Source: Vibrio quintilis
GTDB taxonomy: Bacteria; Pseudomonadota; Gammaproteobacteria; Enterobacterales; Vibrionaceae
Length of the DNA: 64,000 nt
Direction: 5' to 3'
Assembly: GCF_024529975.1 (NCBI RefSeq)
Contig: NZ_AP024897.1
Location: 1,550,001-1,614,000, forward strand
Part shown: positions 27,554 to 39,713 of the stretch, piece after piece
Layout: each line of letters opens with the position of its first letter
How positions within the stretch are numbered: position 1 is the first letter of the stretch
The notes under the pieces: generated by a model
What the model saw: only the letters and a program-made list of their open reading frames with translations
Databases searched by the model: none
What the model was told of the DNA's origin: nothing
Program-made: the position numbers and the translations under genes

Positions 27554-27949
27554 TGTTTTTCCATAAAAAATTTTAATACAACTAAATTAGTTTCAGGTAA
27601 GTCTGGCAATGTAATATGCGAAAACCTACTTAATCTATTAAATCAGAAAATAATATAAATGATATGAACATGATCACATATAAATGGAGTTGTCTTTTTT
27701 AATCAATACATCATTGCAATGAAAGAAGTGTGATGTCACGGAAAGCCTTAAATGTATAAACTTATACCCAAACAACCCTGCATCTTCAGGTTGCTTGGGT
27801 ATAAAACATATCGTAACTTTCAGTCACTTTCCTTTCATATATTCACCTGATTGATATTCAACTGAAATGATTTAAGATGTCTTAAGAATAAATGGAATGA
27901 TTACAGGCGGTAGTATTTGGTTTGGGTATTTTGAACTGGGGAATACTGA
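27554..27949 (+). other. A+T-rich intergenic region with palindrome
   Basis: About 400 bp without a supported gene. Holds one copy of the REP-like palindrome and presumably the promoters of the exported protein (minus) and the membrane-protein locus (plus). No precise boxes called. Confidence 0.45.
27762..27803 (+). repeat. REP-like palindrome
   Basis: TTATACCCAAACAACCCTG / CAGGTTGCTTGGGTATAA around a CATCTT loop; nearly identical to the copy at 50648-50690. Confidence 0.85.
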
Positions 27950-28454
27950 ATGGGGTGGTCTTTTAAAGATGTTATTGGTTTGTTTTCATGGCAATGGTTG
28001 TTGCAGCACTGGTATATATCCGGACCCATTGTTGGAACGTTCTTTCTCATTTTGGTTAAAACTGCGCCTCAACGGTTTTTAAACCTGTTCGGTTTTAAAG
28101 AGATCTATGAAGGCGGGTCGGATATCAATGGCCCCAGGCTAAAAGAAAAGCAAATCAATCAATTAAGATCAACACTGCAATCTAATCCTTTTCTAAGTGC
28201 CAAAAATTTAACTGAGCAGATACTCGCTAAAATCTATGACCAGAAAAAACTGGATATTGCCGGTTTTAACCGGGCTTTATTCATTGCATTTTTCTACCCC
28301 ATTGCTTTTGTCGTCCTTACCTGGGTTTTTTCTGATAATGTGTTTTTTTTCAATAGGATTGAATTATTTACGAATACTCATTTATATATGAAATGGTTAT
28401 TTCTCATCATATGTATATTGGTTGCGTTTTTTTTCTTAAACATTTCGTTTATTC

Positions 28455-29708
<1,254 letters not shown>

Positions 29709-29940
29709 TCGTATTCTCTTTATGTGTAGAAGTGATACCCCGGATAAAACCGCGCCTTTGCTATGAGCGCTTCAACTCAGCTTTTTTACCTGTGGCACAT
29801 TGAGCCATCACTATCAGATCTCCGTTTTCGAAGCAGGTATCAATATTTTTCCGTCGAAGATAGATAGTCTTTTTCTGATTTGAAAAGATCTTCATTTCAT
29901 TCAAAATAAACAGAACCAGGGCGAAAGTGAGGTGAAGCCG

Positions 29941-30411
29941 ATGAGTCACAACAAAAAATCCATTCTGGTGATCTGCATGGGTAACATTTGCAGATCCCCA
30001 ACCGGGGAAGCGGTGCTGAAAGCCAAAGCGGCTGAGATGGGGATTGACGTGGTGGTCGATTCAGCCGGGACGATTGCTTACCATCAGGGAAATCCGCCGG
30101 ACAGCCGGGCGAGGGCGGCCGGAGAGCAGCGTGGTTACAGCTTTGAGGGAATGCAGGCGCGGCAGGTGACGGCAGATGATTTTGAACGCTTTGACGTGAT
30201 TCTGGCGGCTGACAGAGCGAATCTGGCTGATTTGAAAGCGCAGTGTCCGTCGTCTTTACAGCACAAGCTTTCTCTGTTTCTCAGTCATGGCAGCTCATCG
30301 TATGAAGAGATTCCCGATCCTTACTATGGCGGCGGGGATGGATTTGAGCTGGTGCTCGATTTGCTGGAAGAGTCCGCGGAGGCGGTGCTGAATCAGATTG
30401 CGATAGCCTGA
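29941..30411 (+). CDS. Low-molecular-weight protein tyrosine phosphatase
   Basis: 156 residues from the ATG at 29941 with GAGGTGA upstream; an earlier in-frame GTG (29932) overlaps that site. P-loop CMGNICRS (Cys12 to Arg18, CX5R) and the general-acid Asp in PDPYYGG are both present. Cytosolic phosphotyrosine phosphatase; in bacteria often tied to BY-kinase-controlled polysaccharide export, but no such genes are adjacent here. Confidence 0.92.
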   Translation: MSHNKKSILVICMGNICRSPTGEAVLKAKAAEMGIDVVVDSAGTIAYHQGNPPDSRARAAGEQRGYSFEGMQARQVTADDFERFDVILAADRANLADLKAQCPSSLQHKLSLFLSHGSSSYEEIPDPYYGGGDGFELVLDLLEESAEAVLNQIAIA

Positions 30412-30420
30412 TTCTGAGAT

Positions 30421-30448
30421 AAAAAATCCGCCGGGTGGCGGATTTTTT
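30421..30448 (+). terminator. Terminator between phosphatase and fadL-type gene
   Basis: AATCCGCC / GGCGGATT stem with a T run on the plus strand and an A run upstream, so it can serve both convergent genes. Confidence 0.85.
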
Positions 30449-30472
30449 CTGTTTGGTGTTCAGCAAGCCGGA

Positions 30473-31747
30473 TCAGAAAGAATGGCTGTACTGAATGGCC
30501 AGCATGATTGCATCCGCGTGTGTGGTGCCGTCCAGTGTTGATAATGTCATGCCAGACATACGGGTTGATTCCGTGACATCCACATCACGACCCAGCAGAT
30601 AAGTCATGCCGAAATCAACTGTTGACTGTTCATCCAGATGATAACTCACACCGGCAGAGAACCAGTGACGGTCAGAATCCGGCACAGAAATCGAGCGGGT
30701 GTCGTTCTGTGCGCTGGTGTCAAACATATAGCCGGCACGCAGTGTCCAGGTTTTATTCATGTAATACGTGCCGCCCAGCGCATAGTGCCAGCCGTCCTGC
30801 CAGTTATATGTTTTCAGCAAACCGCTGGTATCGGCTTCCAGCTGGGAAAACTCAGACCATTTCAACCACTGAATACTATAGTGAACCGCAAAATCTTCAT
30901 TCAGGCGATGATAACCGGAGAACTCTGCAAAGTCCGGTAGTTTTAGTGGCAGATGATCGGTAATGCTGCCACTTGCCTGAGGATAACCAGCATAGCTGAT
31001 ATCGCCTTTGGTCTTGATTTCCGGGCTGTAGTGATAGTCAAAGCCGAAGCGGTTATCTGTATCCATTTCATAGACAACGCCGAGGTTAAATCCGGCTGCC
31101 CAGCCATCTGCATCCACATCAAGCGCTGTTGATGTACCCGCCACTGCGGCAATACTGCTGCTGAATGAACGTTGTAATTTTCCCTTGCCGTAAATCAAAT
31201 CCAGACCGGCGCCAAGGCTCCACTGTTCATCAAGCCGGTACGCCCCGGATAAGCCAAGGTTAAAGCTTTTGACATCCGTTGTGCCGCCGTATTCATATCC
31301 TTCATAGGAATTGCTGAATTCAGTTTTGGTACCGAAATTAGAGTAGGCGCTGAAACCCCAGGCGAACTTATCATCAACAGGGACAATCAGATAAAAGTTT
31401 GGTGCGACAGAGGTATCACCGGCATTGTCGTAAGAAGCATCTTCGGCGGACGTTGCACCAAGCTGGCAACCCAATCCGCAGTACTGACCGTTCTTTACAT
31501 CAATCAAAGTGGTGATTGTCTCGACACCCAATGATAACGAGACACTGTCAAACATGGTCATTGCTGCCGGGTTTTTCGAGATGACGGATGCGTTATCGGC
31601 AATAACGGCGTCACCGGCAAAAGCGCGGCCCAGACCTGTGGCTGATTGTGCATTAACCTGAAAGCCTGCTGCTGCCGCTTGTTGCGCTGTCAATGAGACT
31701 GCCACGGCAATCAGGGCTTTTTTGTAATATTCGCACGGTTTCTTCAT
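30473..31747 (-). CDS. fadL: FadL-family outer membrane fatty acid transporter
   Basis: 424 residues. Signal peptide ending AAAAG (~27), then the FadL N-terminal hatch signature GFQVNAQSATGLGRAFAGDA and NPAAMT. Beta-barrel pattern to the C-terminal aromatic residue (YSHSF). It imports long-chain fatty acids across the outer membrane. It lies divergent to fadI-fadJ, supporting a fatty-acid-use role. Vibrios often have several paralogues, so the symbol marks family only. Confidence 0.9.
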   Translation of the reverse strand: MKKPCEYYKKALIAVAVSLTAQQAAAAGFQVNAQSATGLGRAFAGDAVIADNASVISKNPAAMTMFDSVSLSLGVETITTLIDVKNGQYCGLGCQLGATSAEDASYDNAGDTSVAPNFYLIVPVDDKFAWGFSAYSNFGTKTEFSNSYEGYEYGGTTDVKSFNLGLSGAYRLDEQWSLGAGLDLIYGKGKLQRSFSSSIAAVAGTSTALDVDADGWAAGFNLGVVYEMDTDNRFGFDYHYSPEIKTKGDISYAGYPQASGSITDHLPLKLPDFAEFSGYHRLNEDFAVHYSIQWLKWSEFSQLEADTSGLLKTYNWQDGWHYALGGTYYMNKTWTLRAGYMFDTSAQNDTRSISVPDSDRHWFSAGVSYHLDEQSTVDFGMTYLLGRDVDVTESTRMSGMTLSTLDGTTHADAIMLAIQYSHSF

Positions 31748-32229
31748 CTATACTTTTTCCTTACATACTCTCTGAGATTCCGGTTCAGGATTCCGGAAGA
31801 GATAATTTGAGCTTTTACTCAGTTGGCGGCAGATAGTAGACAGAAGTGAGGGCCAGAGAAATCCGACCACACGAATTTGACGGAGAAAAAAGTCAGAAAT
31901 GCTGACTATACAGTGCATATGTTCTGAAGAACTGCATTTTTAAAGTATATGCTCTAACTGTATTTTTCTTTCAGATTGAATGAGTTTTGTACATATTCAG
32001 GCTAAATGACAGAATTTACAGTAAAACCGGTTACGTCCAAGGTGGGCTCTGGGTTGTATAGTGACACTTTGCTTATATCATAAATCTGTTATTGTCCAGA
32101 TCATTTTTAAGTGTGTTGTAATTTTTCATATATTTTTTGTTCTATGTATGTTTTTGAGCTGATTCAATGCCGATTTTTATCTAAATCAATACAAAATTGA
32201 TCTAATTCAAAAAAAGAAGACAGAAAGTG

Positions 32230-32401
32230 ATTATATTAACACTTGTCATCTGGTTAGCCGTCAGGCTGACATGTTGAGCAAGATGACACTTCCTTTTGAA
32301 GGCTGACTTTACTTTCTCCTAATCAGGAAACTGATTTTTCAATTGGCGTAAGTTAATTGCTTTATATTTTCCAACCACACAGTTTTGTGTGGTTTTTTTT
32401 T
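32230..32401 (+). ncRNA. Candidate small RNA upstream of fadI
   Basis: The plus-strand terminator here lies between two divergent genes, so something must be transcribed into it. The preceding ~170 nt include an unpaired CTTTCTCCT stretch that could pair with ribosome binding sites, and a U-tail typical of Hfq-bound RNAs. The 5' end is a guess and no clear promoter is visible. It could instead be an attenuated fadI leader. Confidence 0.3.
32373..32401 (+). terminator. Orphan plus-strand terminator
   Basis: AACCACAC / GTGTGGTT stem, 6-nt loop, T9 tail. The minus strand lacks a T run after the stem, so it works only rightward. Confidence 0.8.
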
Positions 32402-32550
32402 GCCTGCGATTTAACCCTGCATCCACGATTATGATGGCTTTCCCCCGTTTTCTTACTTCAAATTTCCAGCATTTACACGTCCTGTTTCTTGGTAGATAAA
32501 GCGCGGCTTGACTACAATTTTTACAGGTCAGACCTTGTTGCAGGTGGATT

Positions 32551-33861
32551 ATGTCAGAGCAGTTATTTCGTACTCATGCCGGGGAACGAATCGCCATTGT
32601 TTCCGGAATCCGGACGCCTTTTGCCAAACAGTGCTCTGAACTCCGGGAGATGATGGCACTTGAACTCGGTACGCTGGTGGTCAATGAATTGTTGATGCGG
32701 ACCGGAATTGACCGGGACTGGGTCGATTTGGTGGTGTTCGGGCAAGTGATTCAGATGCCACAGGCCCCGAATATCGCCAGGGAAATCGTATTGAATGCCG
32801 GTCTGAATCCCGCCACGGACGCGTATAGTGTTACCCGCGCCTGTACTACCAGCATGCAAACACTGATTTGCGCCGCGCAGGAAATTGCCTGCGGTCATCA
32901 CGAAGTCGCTATTGCCGGTGGTGCTGATTCGTCATCAATTCTGCCGGTTGGTTTATCCCGGCGGCTGGCAGATGCTTTGATCCGCAGTACCAAACAGAAA
33001 CGGTTTGCGGATAAGCTCAGGGCTTTCCGTTGTGTCCGGCCCCGGGATTTGTTGCCTGTCCCGCCACCGGTTGCTGAGTTTTCGACCGGCCTGTCGATGG
33101 GACAGACTGCAGAACAGATGGCCAAAACCTTTCAAATCAGCCGGGAAGTGCAGGATGACTTTGCCTGGGAATCGCATCAGCGGGCTGCGAAAGCATGGCA
33201 ACTGGAACTACTCAGTAATGAGGTGATGACCGTTTATCCGAAACCATATCGCACCAGCTTAGTGCACGATAACCCGGTGCGGGAGAAGACCCCGCGCTCA
33301 TCGTACGCAGAACTCAAGCCTGTGTTTGACCAGGATTTCGGCACCGTGACGGCGGCAAACAGCTCGGTTCTGACCGATGGGGCTGCGGCGATGCTGCTGA
33401 TGCGTGAACAACGGGCTAAAGCGCTTGGGCTGCCGGTTTTAGGTTATCTGCGGGCATTTGCCGGCAGTGCGATTCCGGTGCATAAAAATATGCTGATGGG
33501 ACCGTCGTACGCGGTGCCGGTTGCGTTGAGGCGGGCCGGGCTGAGTTTATCTGACATCGCTTTGATTGATATTCATGAAGCGTTCGCCGCTCAGGTGCTG
33601 GCGAATCTGAAGGCGCTGGACTGTCATCAGTTTGCCCGTGAACTCGGGTTGCCTTCTCCGGTCGGTGCGGTTGAGCCGTCAAAGCTGAATGTGCTGGGTG
33701 GGTCGATTGCTTATGGTCATCCGTTTGCGGCAACCGGCGCGCGTATGATCACGCAACAGTTACATGAGTTACGTCGCCGCGGTGGTGAATTTGGGCTGGT
33801 CACGGCATGTGCTGCCGGTGGCCTTGGGTGTGCAATTGTTTTGGAGGCCGCCTATGAATGA
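32551..33861 (+). CDS. fadI: 3-ketoacyl-CoA thiolase (FadI)
   Basis: 436 residues, the FadI length. Nucleophile Cys98 in [10 protein letters not shown]; histidines in IHEAFAA and [11 protein letters not shown]-terminal ACAAGGLG with the acid/base Cys. It cleaves 3-ketoacyl-CoA to acetyl-CoA in beta-oxidation. AGGTGG ribosome site. Its stop overlaps the fadJ start by 8 bp; the two proteins form a complex. Confidence 0.95.
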   Translation: MSEQLFRTHAGERIAIVSGIRTPFAKQCSELREMMALELGTLVVNELLMRTGIDRDWVDLVVFGQVIQMPQAPNIAREIVLNAGLNPATDAYSVTRACTTSMQTLICAAQEIACGHHEVAIAGGADSSSILPVGLSRRLADALIRSTKQKRFADKLRAFRCVRPRDLLPVPPPVAEFSTGLSMGQTAEQMAKTFQISREVQDDFAWESHQRAAKAWQLELLSNEVMTVYPKPYRTSLVHDNPVREKTPRSSYAELKPVFDQDFGTVTAANSSVLTDGAAAMLLMREQRAKALGLPVLGYLRAFAGSAIPVHKNMLMGPSYAVPVALRRAGLSLSDIALIDIHEAFAAQVLANLKALDCHQFARELGLPSPVGAVEPSKLNVLGGSIAYGHPFAATGARMITQQLHELRRRGGEFGLVTACAAGGLGCAIVLEAAYE

Positions 33862-35983
33862 TGCTGCCGGTGTTCCGCAAAGTGGTTTTGAGCTGACGTA
33901 TGACGAGGATATTGCCTGGCTGGCCATTGATATCCCCGGAGAGTCAGTCAATATACTGAAAGCCTCCTTTATTGAAGAGCTCAGTACGGTATTCGCCCGG
34001 CTGAGATCTCAGCCGCCAGCCAGCGGGCTGGTCATTTACTCGAAGAAGCCGGATAACTTTATTGCCGGGGCGGACATTGGAATGTTCGATCAATTTCATT
34101 CCGCACAGGAAGCCCGGCAGCTGGTGCAACAGGGGCAGGAGATTTTTACTCAGCTGGCGGAATTACCGTTTCCTGTGATTGCGGCGATTCATGGCGCCTG
34201 CCTGGGTGGCGGGCTTGAACTGGCGCTGGCCTGTGATTTGCGTGTGTGTTCGGATGATCCGAAAACCTGTCTGGGGCTGCCCGAGTTGCAGCTGGGTATA
34301 TTACCCGGACTGGGCGGCACACAGCGTTTGCCCCGGCTGATTGGTTTGCTGCCGGCACTGGACATGATGCTGACCAGTAAAAAACTCCGCCCGAAAAAAG
34401 CACTGAAGCTTCATCTGGTTGATGCCTGTGTTCATCAGGACGGGCTGCTGGATGTAGCCCGGAAAATGGTCCGGGTTCATCAGGCTTTCAGCTTCCGGAA
34501 AAAATCACTGTTGCAACGCTTGTCTGAATTCAGGCCGGTTCGTCATTTGATCATCCGGCAGGCGCTGGCAAAAGCACAGGCGAAAGCCCGTCATCATTAC
34601 CCGGCTGTGGACGCGGTGCTGGATGTGATTCAGCTGGGACTGGATGAAGGAATGATACCGGGACAGCTGCAGGAAGCTCAGTGGTTCGGACAACTGGTGT
34701 TTTCTCCGCAATCCTGCGCACTGCGCGCCGTTTTCTTTGGAACGAACCGGCTGAAACGTGAACTGAAGCCGGAGAAAGTGGTGCCCGGCAGCTTGCGGGT
34801 TGCCATTCTGGGAGGCGGACTGATGGGCGCGGGTATTGGTTGTGTGACGGTGGAGAAAGCCAGACAACAGGTCCGGGTCAAAGACATCAGTCATCAGGGC
34901 GTGTTACATGCATTTCGCTATATTGACCAGGTGCTGCGAAAAAAACTGCGGCGGCGAATCATCTCACCCGCTGAATTGCGGGCAACGATGGCCCGTCTGT
35001 CAGGCAGCATCGATTATTCAGGACTGGAAAAGACGGATATTGTGATTGAAGCCGTTTTTGAAGATTTATCCCTGAAACAGGAGAGCGTGCAACAGACCGA
35101 AGTAAGTACTAATCCTGAGACGGTTTTTGCGACCAATACCTCTTCGTTGCCGATTCATCAGATTGCGCAGGCTGCTGAGCGTCCGGAAAATGTCGTCGGG
35201 CTTCATTACTTTAGTCCGGTAGAAAAAATGCCGCTGGTGGAAATTATTCCTCATGCACGAACTTCAGCACAAACACTTTCCCGGGTGATTTCTCTGGCTT
35301 ATGCGCAGGGCAAAACCCCGATTGTGGTTAAAGATAGCGCCGGGTTTTATGTGAACCGTATTTTAGCGCGCTATATCAATGGTGCTTTACAGTGCCTGGC
35401 CGAAGGTGTGCCGGTGGAAACCATCGATCAGGCGCTGGTGGAATTTGGCTTTCCCGTCGGGCCGATGACATTACTGGACGAGGTTGGTTTTGATGTGGCG
35501 ATGAAAATTTCACCGGTACTGATTCAGGAACTGGGTGATCGCTTCACCAGTCCGGATTTTCTTAGTCGTCTGACCGGCCATCAGCGGAAAGGCCGGAAAT
35601 CAGGTCAGGGGTTTTACCGCTATAACCGGCGGGGAAAACAACCGGACCCAACAATTTACCCGTTACTGAATATCGGCCAGTCATCACACCGGCTGGAACC
35701 GGATGAGATTGTGATGCGTTGCCTGCTGCCAATGTTGAGCGAAGCGGTGCAGTGTCTGGAAGAATCGGTGATTCGCTCTGCCGGAGATGGTGATATTGGT
35801 GCCATCTTCGGTATTGGTTTTCCGCCTTTTCTTGGCGGACCTTTCCGCTATATAGATGATATTGGTGCGGAGAAAATTGCTGTGCAAATGGAACGGTTAT
35901 CGGTGAATGATCTCCACCAGACCAGCCAGCGGTTGAAAGCAATGGCACAGGCCGGCGAGCGTTTCGACAAGAATTTTGAGTAG
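33854..35983 (+). CDS. fadJ: Fatty acid oxidation complex alpha subunit (FadJ)
   Basis: 709 residues from the ATG at 33854, which has TTGGAGG upstream inside fadI; an earlier in-frame codon lacks support. Enoyl-CoA hydratase domain (1-190, [17 protein letters not shown], and [19 protein letters not shown] with catalytic Glu). 3-hydroxyacyl-CoA dehydrogenase domain from ~310 ([15 protein letters not shown] site, [19 protein letters not shown]). It carries out hydration, dehydrogenation and epimerisation steps with FadI. Confidence 0.95.
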   Translation: MNDAAGVPQSGFELTYDEDIAWLAIDIPGESVNILKASFIEELSTVFARLRSQPPASGLVIYSKKPDNFIAGADIGMFDQFHSAQEARQLVQQGQEIFTQLAELPFPVIAAIHGACLGGGLELALACDLRVCSDDPKTCLGLPELQLGILPGLGGTQRLPRLIGLLPALDMMLTSKKLRPKKALKLHLVDACVHQDGLLDVARKMVRVHQAFSFRKKSLLQRLSEFRPVRHLIIRQALAKAQAKARHHYPAVDAVLDVIQLGLDEGMIPGQLQEAQWFGQLVFSPQSCALRAVFFGTNRLKRELKPEKVVPGSLRVAILGGGLMGAGIGCVTVEKARQQVRVKDISHQGVLHAFRYIDQVLRKKLRRRIISPAELRATMARLSGSIDYSGLEKTDIVIEAVFEDLSLKQESVQQTEVSTNPETVFATNTSSLPIHQIAQAAERPENVVGLHYFSPVEKMPLVEIIPHARTSAQTLSRVISLAYAQGKTPIVVKDSAGFYVNRILARYINGALQCLAEGVPVETIDQALVEFGFPVGPMTLLDEVGFDVAMKISPVLIQELGDRFTSPDFLSRLTGHQRKGRKSGQGFYRYNRRGKQPDPTIYPLLNIGQSSHRLEPDEIVMRCLLPMLSEAVQCLEESVIRSAGDGDIGAIFGIGFPPFLGGPFRYIDDIGAEKIAVQMERLSVNDLHQTSQRLKAMAQAGERFDKNFE

Positions 35984-36149
35984 TGTCCGGGGTTGGGAAT
36001 GTCATTTTCCTGAGGTATGCTGCCTTCCTGAAGAAAAAATCCGGAGGTCATTCGTCCGGAAAAATAAAACATCAGTCAGGCTGTCATTCGTCAGATGTTG
36101 TGATGAATTTCAGCGGCTAAGTCAGTTTATCTTAAGAAAGGAGAGATTC

Positions 36150-36698
36150 ATGGACGCTTTAGAGCTATTGTTAAATCGTCGTTCCGTCGCAAAACTTGAG
36201 GCACCGGCACCGGAAGGTAAAGCACTGGAAAATATTATTCAGGCCGGATTAAGGGCGCCGGACCATGGCGGATTAACCCCATGGCGGTTTGTGATTGCAC
36301 AGGGCGAAGGACTGAAAAAATTATCAGACATCCTGCTGAAGGCTGTTTTGGCAGAAAATGGGGATGAGGCGACCTGCGATAAGGTGAAAAATGCGCCTTT
36401 TCGCGCGCCGATGGTGATTACCGTGATTGCGAAAATAACGCCTCATGAGAAAGTTCCGGCATTCGAACAGCATCTGTCCGCCGGATGCGCGGTGCAGGCG
36501 ATGCAGATGGCGGCGGTCGCTCAGGGATTTCAGGGAATTTGGCGATCAGGGCAGTGGATGTTCCATTCCGAAGTTCGTCAGGCGTTTGATGTGCAGGGCG
36601 AAGATGAAATTGTCGGGTTTCTTTATCTGGGAACTCAAACAACAGAGCCGGTGAAAGCACCCCGGCGGGAACTTTCACAGTTTGTTGAATATTTATAA
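36150..36698 (+). CDS. YdjA-like NAD(P)H nitroreductase
   Basis: 182 residues from the ATG at 36150 after AAGGAGAG. LLLNRRSVAKLEAPAPEGKALENIIQAGLRAPDHGGLTPWRF is the FMN-binding signature of the compact YdjA branch; GFQGIWRSGQW follows the same family. Probably a flavin-dependent reductase of unknown physiological substrate. Convergent with the LysR gene, 27 bp apart. Confidence 0.88.
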   Translation: MDALELLLNRRSVAKLEAPAPEGKALENIIQAGLRAPDHGGLTPWRFVIAQGEGLKKLSDILLKAVLAENGDEATCDKVKNAPFRAPMVITVIAKITPHEKVPAFEQHLSAGCAVQAMQMAAVAQGFQGIWRSGQWMFHSEVRQAFDVQGEDEIVGFLYLGTQTTEPVKAPRRELSQFVEYL

Positions 36699-36725
36699 TT
36701 TGATAAAACTAACAATATTTTTTTG

Positions 36726-37604
36726 CTATGATTCGGGCTGGTAACCCATCACAAAGTCGATAAACAGCCGTACTTTTTCCGGCAGGTGATCTTTGTGGTT
36801 GTACAGCATGTAGATGTCGCGGGAGTTAGCACTCCAGTCGTCGAGGACGCGAATCAGTGTTTTGTTCGTCAGATGTTCTTTTAACATGACATCCGGCATC
36901 AGCGTGATTCCCAGCCCTTCTGAACAGGCCATACGGACAACATCCAGTGCGTTGGCCTGAAAGCGGCCTTTATCGTTATTGACAATGGTTTCGCCGTCAG
37001 TGTGTGTCAGTTGCCATTTGATCAGCGGAAGACCTTTGAGCAGTGAATGATTGGCAAGGTCTTCAGCGTGGACTGGTGCCGGATGTTTCGCCAGATAATC
37101 GGGGCTGGCGACCAGAATGTCTTTCACTTCGCTGATCTTACGGGCGATCAGGGATGAATCCCGCTGAGGTCCGACCCGGAAGATAACGTCCCATTCTGTT
37201 GGGTCGAGCTGGTCTGCCTGATTGCTGGTAGTCAGCTCAATATTGATGTCCGGATAATGGCGCATAAAGGTGGTGAACATCGGCATGATCATGCGTTTGG
37301 TCAGGTTGGATGGGGCAGAAATCCGGATTCTGCCGGAAGCGCCTCTGCATTCATCACTGATCTCTTCAGCTGTGATGGAAAGACGTTGCAGTAGCGGGGA
37401 ACACTCTTTAAAAAAACGCTCGCCAGCTTCGGTCAGAGACAGCTTTCGCGCGTGACGGTTAAGAAGTCGCAGATTGAGGGAATCCTCAAGTGCCTGAATC
37501 CGTCGGGTAATTGTGGCAACAGGAATCATCGTTTTTCTTGATGTTGCAGTATAACTGCCATTCTCGACGACCAGGCGGAAGAGATTTAAATCATCTAGCT
37601 TCAT
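36726..37604 (-). CDS. LysR-family transcriptional regulator
   Basis: 292 residues. N-terminal winged helix (LNLFRLVVENGSYTATSRKTMIPVATITRRIQALEDSL) and a periplasmic-binding-like effector domain. Close to the group whose members read DLNLF..VV..GS, often near nitroreductases or quinone reductases. Target genes unknown; the convergent nitroreductase does not share its promoter. Confidence 0.88.
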   Translation of the reverse strand: MKLDDLNLFRLVVENGSYTATSRKTMIPVATITRRIQALEDSLNLRLLNRHARKLSLTEAGERFFKECSPLLQRLSITAEEISDECRGASGRIRISAPSNLTKRMIMPMFTTFMRHYPDINIELTTSNQADQLDPTEWDVIFRVGPQRDSSLIARKISEVKDILVASPDYLAKHPAPVHAEDLANHSLLKGLPLIKWQLTHTDGETIVNNDKGRFQANALDVVRMACSEGLGITLMPDVMLKEHLTNKTLIRVLDDWSANSRDIYMLYNHKDHLPEKVRLFIDFVMGYQPES

Positions 37605-38007
37605 GGTTTTTAATACATCTGTTATTTATTTAACCAGTTTCATTTTATATACGTAACTGAATTGTCAGAGTTTGAGGTATATCAACATCTATAACGAAAA
37701 CTCATTTTTCATTCTTAATCATAGATATTTTTACCGTTTCCTAAAGCATTATGCAACTATGAAAATATCTGTCACAATTTCTGAACTATTGGTCTGGTAA
37801 ATGTCTAATACCAGATGAATCCATTAACACAATGATAAAAAAGGAAAAAAAAGCTGATATGCAGGCTGATGTTTGTATAAATCAATCGAAACAGCTACCT
37901 TTACTAGATAACATTAAAAGTGTCATTAATGCAATAAGGCATGTTGACCGTGGTGTGACATCGATATTTTTCCCGGCGCATTATTTTGTTTATGTGAGGC
38001 TGTAAAC
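37605..38007 (+). other. Intergenic region between LysR gene and RssB-like gene
   Basis: About 400 bp, A+T-rich, holding divergent promoters for the two flanking genes. No repeat, terminator or RNA recognised. The RssB-like gene has GAGG 9 nt before its ATG. Confidence 0.4.
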
Positions 38008-39126
38008 ATGCTTAAAACCGACCAGTCCAATAAGGGGCAGTCTGCTGCTCAACCGTTGTTAAACGGGAAGCTGATCCTCGTCGTGGATGATGATCCGGTT
38101 TTTCGCCGGTTGACTGGCGGATATCTTATTTCTCAGGGATGCACGGTATATGAAGCCGCAAATGGTGTTGAGGGATTGCAGTCACTGAAGTATGAAGTAC
38201 CTGATCTGGTGATTTGCGATATTAATATGCCGGTTTTGAATGGTCTGGAGTTCGTTGAGGAAGTTTGTCAGGCCTATCCATCGCTGCCGATGATTGTTAT
38301 TTCTGCGACTGAAGATATTTCTGATGTCGCGAAAGTTTTAAAATTTGGTATCAAAGACTTTTTACCGAAGCCGATTGAAAATTACGCCTATCTGGGAGAG
38401 GCTCTGGTCAATACGCTTGACGATTCCGCAAATCATATCGCCGATCAGCGGGATTTTGCCAGTCAGTGGTTCAGGGTTGATGGTGGCGGTGAAATTCCTG
38501 AAGAAGAACAGGAACTACACTGGCACCTGGAATATTTACAGCAAAATCCCGGCGCTGCGAGAGATTTACTATTGGCGCTGATGCCGGAAAATGATTCCTC
38601 GCAGGGGGTCTGGCGATGCAGTTACCGTTTACTCCAGTCAGCGGATGCACTGCCGCTGGTTTTTGATTATATCTGGTCGATGAATGGCCAGTATGCGTTC
38701 TACATTGTTGATTCGAATTCTCAAACCTGTTGCGATGGTATTGCAACCAGCCTGCTGGTGCGGGCACTGTTTCATGATTATTTACGCAACCAGAAATCGT
38801 TAAGTGCTGATTTAAAAGATCTGGCTGATATTCTGGAGAAGGGTATCAGCTGTACCCGGACAGCCTGTCCGATCTCTGCTATTTTCGGGATTGCCAATGT
38901 TGTTGACGGCACCCTGTCGATTCTCCCGGCTGGCATGGACTGCCACTGGAGTAACGGGCACTGTTCGCAGCATATTACCGGTGGTGTGCAACTGGGTCAC
39001 AATTGCCGGAAAAATTTTATTACGCAGGATTTGCCGCTGGGTGATCTGACACAACTATCGGCCAGCAGCCTGGGCGTCAGTTCATTTTCACTGAATATTT
39101 CCCGGCGTCAACGGCCGGATATTTAA
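38008..39126 (+). CDS. RssB-like response regulator (receiver + PP2C-like domain)
   Basis: 372 residues. Receiver domain (22-145): acidic pocket VVDDDP, phospho-Asp71 in ICDINMP, Thr/Ser in VISATE, Lys in LPKPIE. The C-terminal ~190 residues resemble the degenerate PP2C/SpoIIE-type domain of RssB, the adaptor that delivers the stationary-phase sigma factor RpoS to ClpXP. This genomic position next to ybaN-apt-dnaX fits vibrios. No partner kinase adjacent. Confidence 0.8.
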   Translation: MLKTDQSNKGQSAAQPLLNGKLILVVDDDPVFRRLTGGYLISQGCTVYEAANGVEGLQSLKYEVPDLVICDINMPVLNGLEFVEEVCQAYPSLPMIVISATEDISDVAKVLKFGIKDFLPKPIENYAYLGEALVNTLDDSANHIADQRDFASQWFRVDGGGEIPEEEQELHWHLEYLQQNPGAARDLLLALMPENDSSQGVWRCSYRLLQSADALPLVFDYIWSMNGQYAFYIVDSNSQTCCDGIATSLLVRALFHDYLRNQKSLSADLKDLADILEKGISCTRTACPISAIFGIANVVDGTLSILPAGMDCHWSNGHCSQHITGGVQLGHNCRKNFITQDLPLGDLTQLSASSLGVSSFSLNISRRQRPDI

Positions 39127-39168
39127 TATCCGCTTCCACTGAGAAAACTCCGGAACAGAGGAATCCAC

Positions 39169-39558
39169 ATGATGAAACATTGGTTTCTGACCGGCGCAGG
39201 AATGTTGTCACTGGCACTGGGTGCTTTGGGTATTTTTCTGCCACTGTTACCGACAACGCCTTTTATTCTGTTAGCCAGTGCCTGTTTTATGCGCAGTAGC
39301 CCGCGGTTTCACAACTGGCTGCTTAGTCATGCTGTTTTCGGGCCGATGATTGAAAACTGGCAGACGCGGCGGGCAATTTCACCAGAAGTCCGGCGGCGCG
39401 GCTCATTTCTGATGGTGATCACATTCACATTTTCAATCTGGATGGCACCATCCACGATATTAAAAATTATCTTATTTTTGTTCTTTATCATTGCATTAAC
39501 GCTTTTTCGCCGCCTTCCTGTGTTCGACCCGGTTGCGCATCGCGAAGAAAATCACTAG
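39169..39558 (+). CDS. YbaN family (DUF454) inner membrane protein
   Basis: 129 residues. LGALGIFLPLLPTTPFILLASACFMRSSPRFHNWLLSHAVFGP is the DUF454 hallmark. Three membrane helices (about 8-35, 75-92, 95-112). Function unknown. Two adjacent ATG codons; the ribosome site is AGAGGA. Confidence 0.9.
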   Translation: MMKHWFLTGAGMLSLALGALGIFLPLLPTTPFILLASACFMRSSPRFHNWLLSHAVFGPMIENWQTRRAISPEVRRRGSFLMVITFTFSIWMAPSTILKIILFLFFIIALTLFRRLPVFDPVAHREENH

Positions 39559-39575
39559 CATTAGCGGGAAGTGTG

Positions 39576-39604
39576 CCCACTCTTCATTTTAAGAGTGGGT
39601 TTTT
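39576..39604 (+). terminator. Terminator after the ybaN-type gene
   Basis: CCCACTCTT / AAGAGTGGG perfect 9-bp stem, 6-nt loop and T5. Confidence 0.9.
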
Positions 39605-39713
39605 ATTTTGTGGCAGATTGATTTTAAATGAGCTGCCCATATAACATTTGAACGGCGCTTTGTCTGCTGGCAGACAACTGCCTGATTCAAACCGAAATAT
39701 AAAGTTATTTACG

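Larger units (their letters stand above)
31748..32550 (+). other. Divergent fadL / fadI intergenic region
   Basis: 800 bp, strongly A+T-rich, no supported protein gene. It holds a plus-strand terminator at 32373-32401 that belongs to no annotated gene (see the ncRNA candidate). One ATCTGGT half-site near 32249-32255 resembles a FadR half-operator but the other half does not match. Confidence 0.5.

Noticed and set aside
32249..32265. FadR operator upstream of fadI
   Set aside because: One half-site (ATCTGGT) matches well but the second half does not; total match is too weak to claim.
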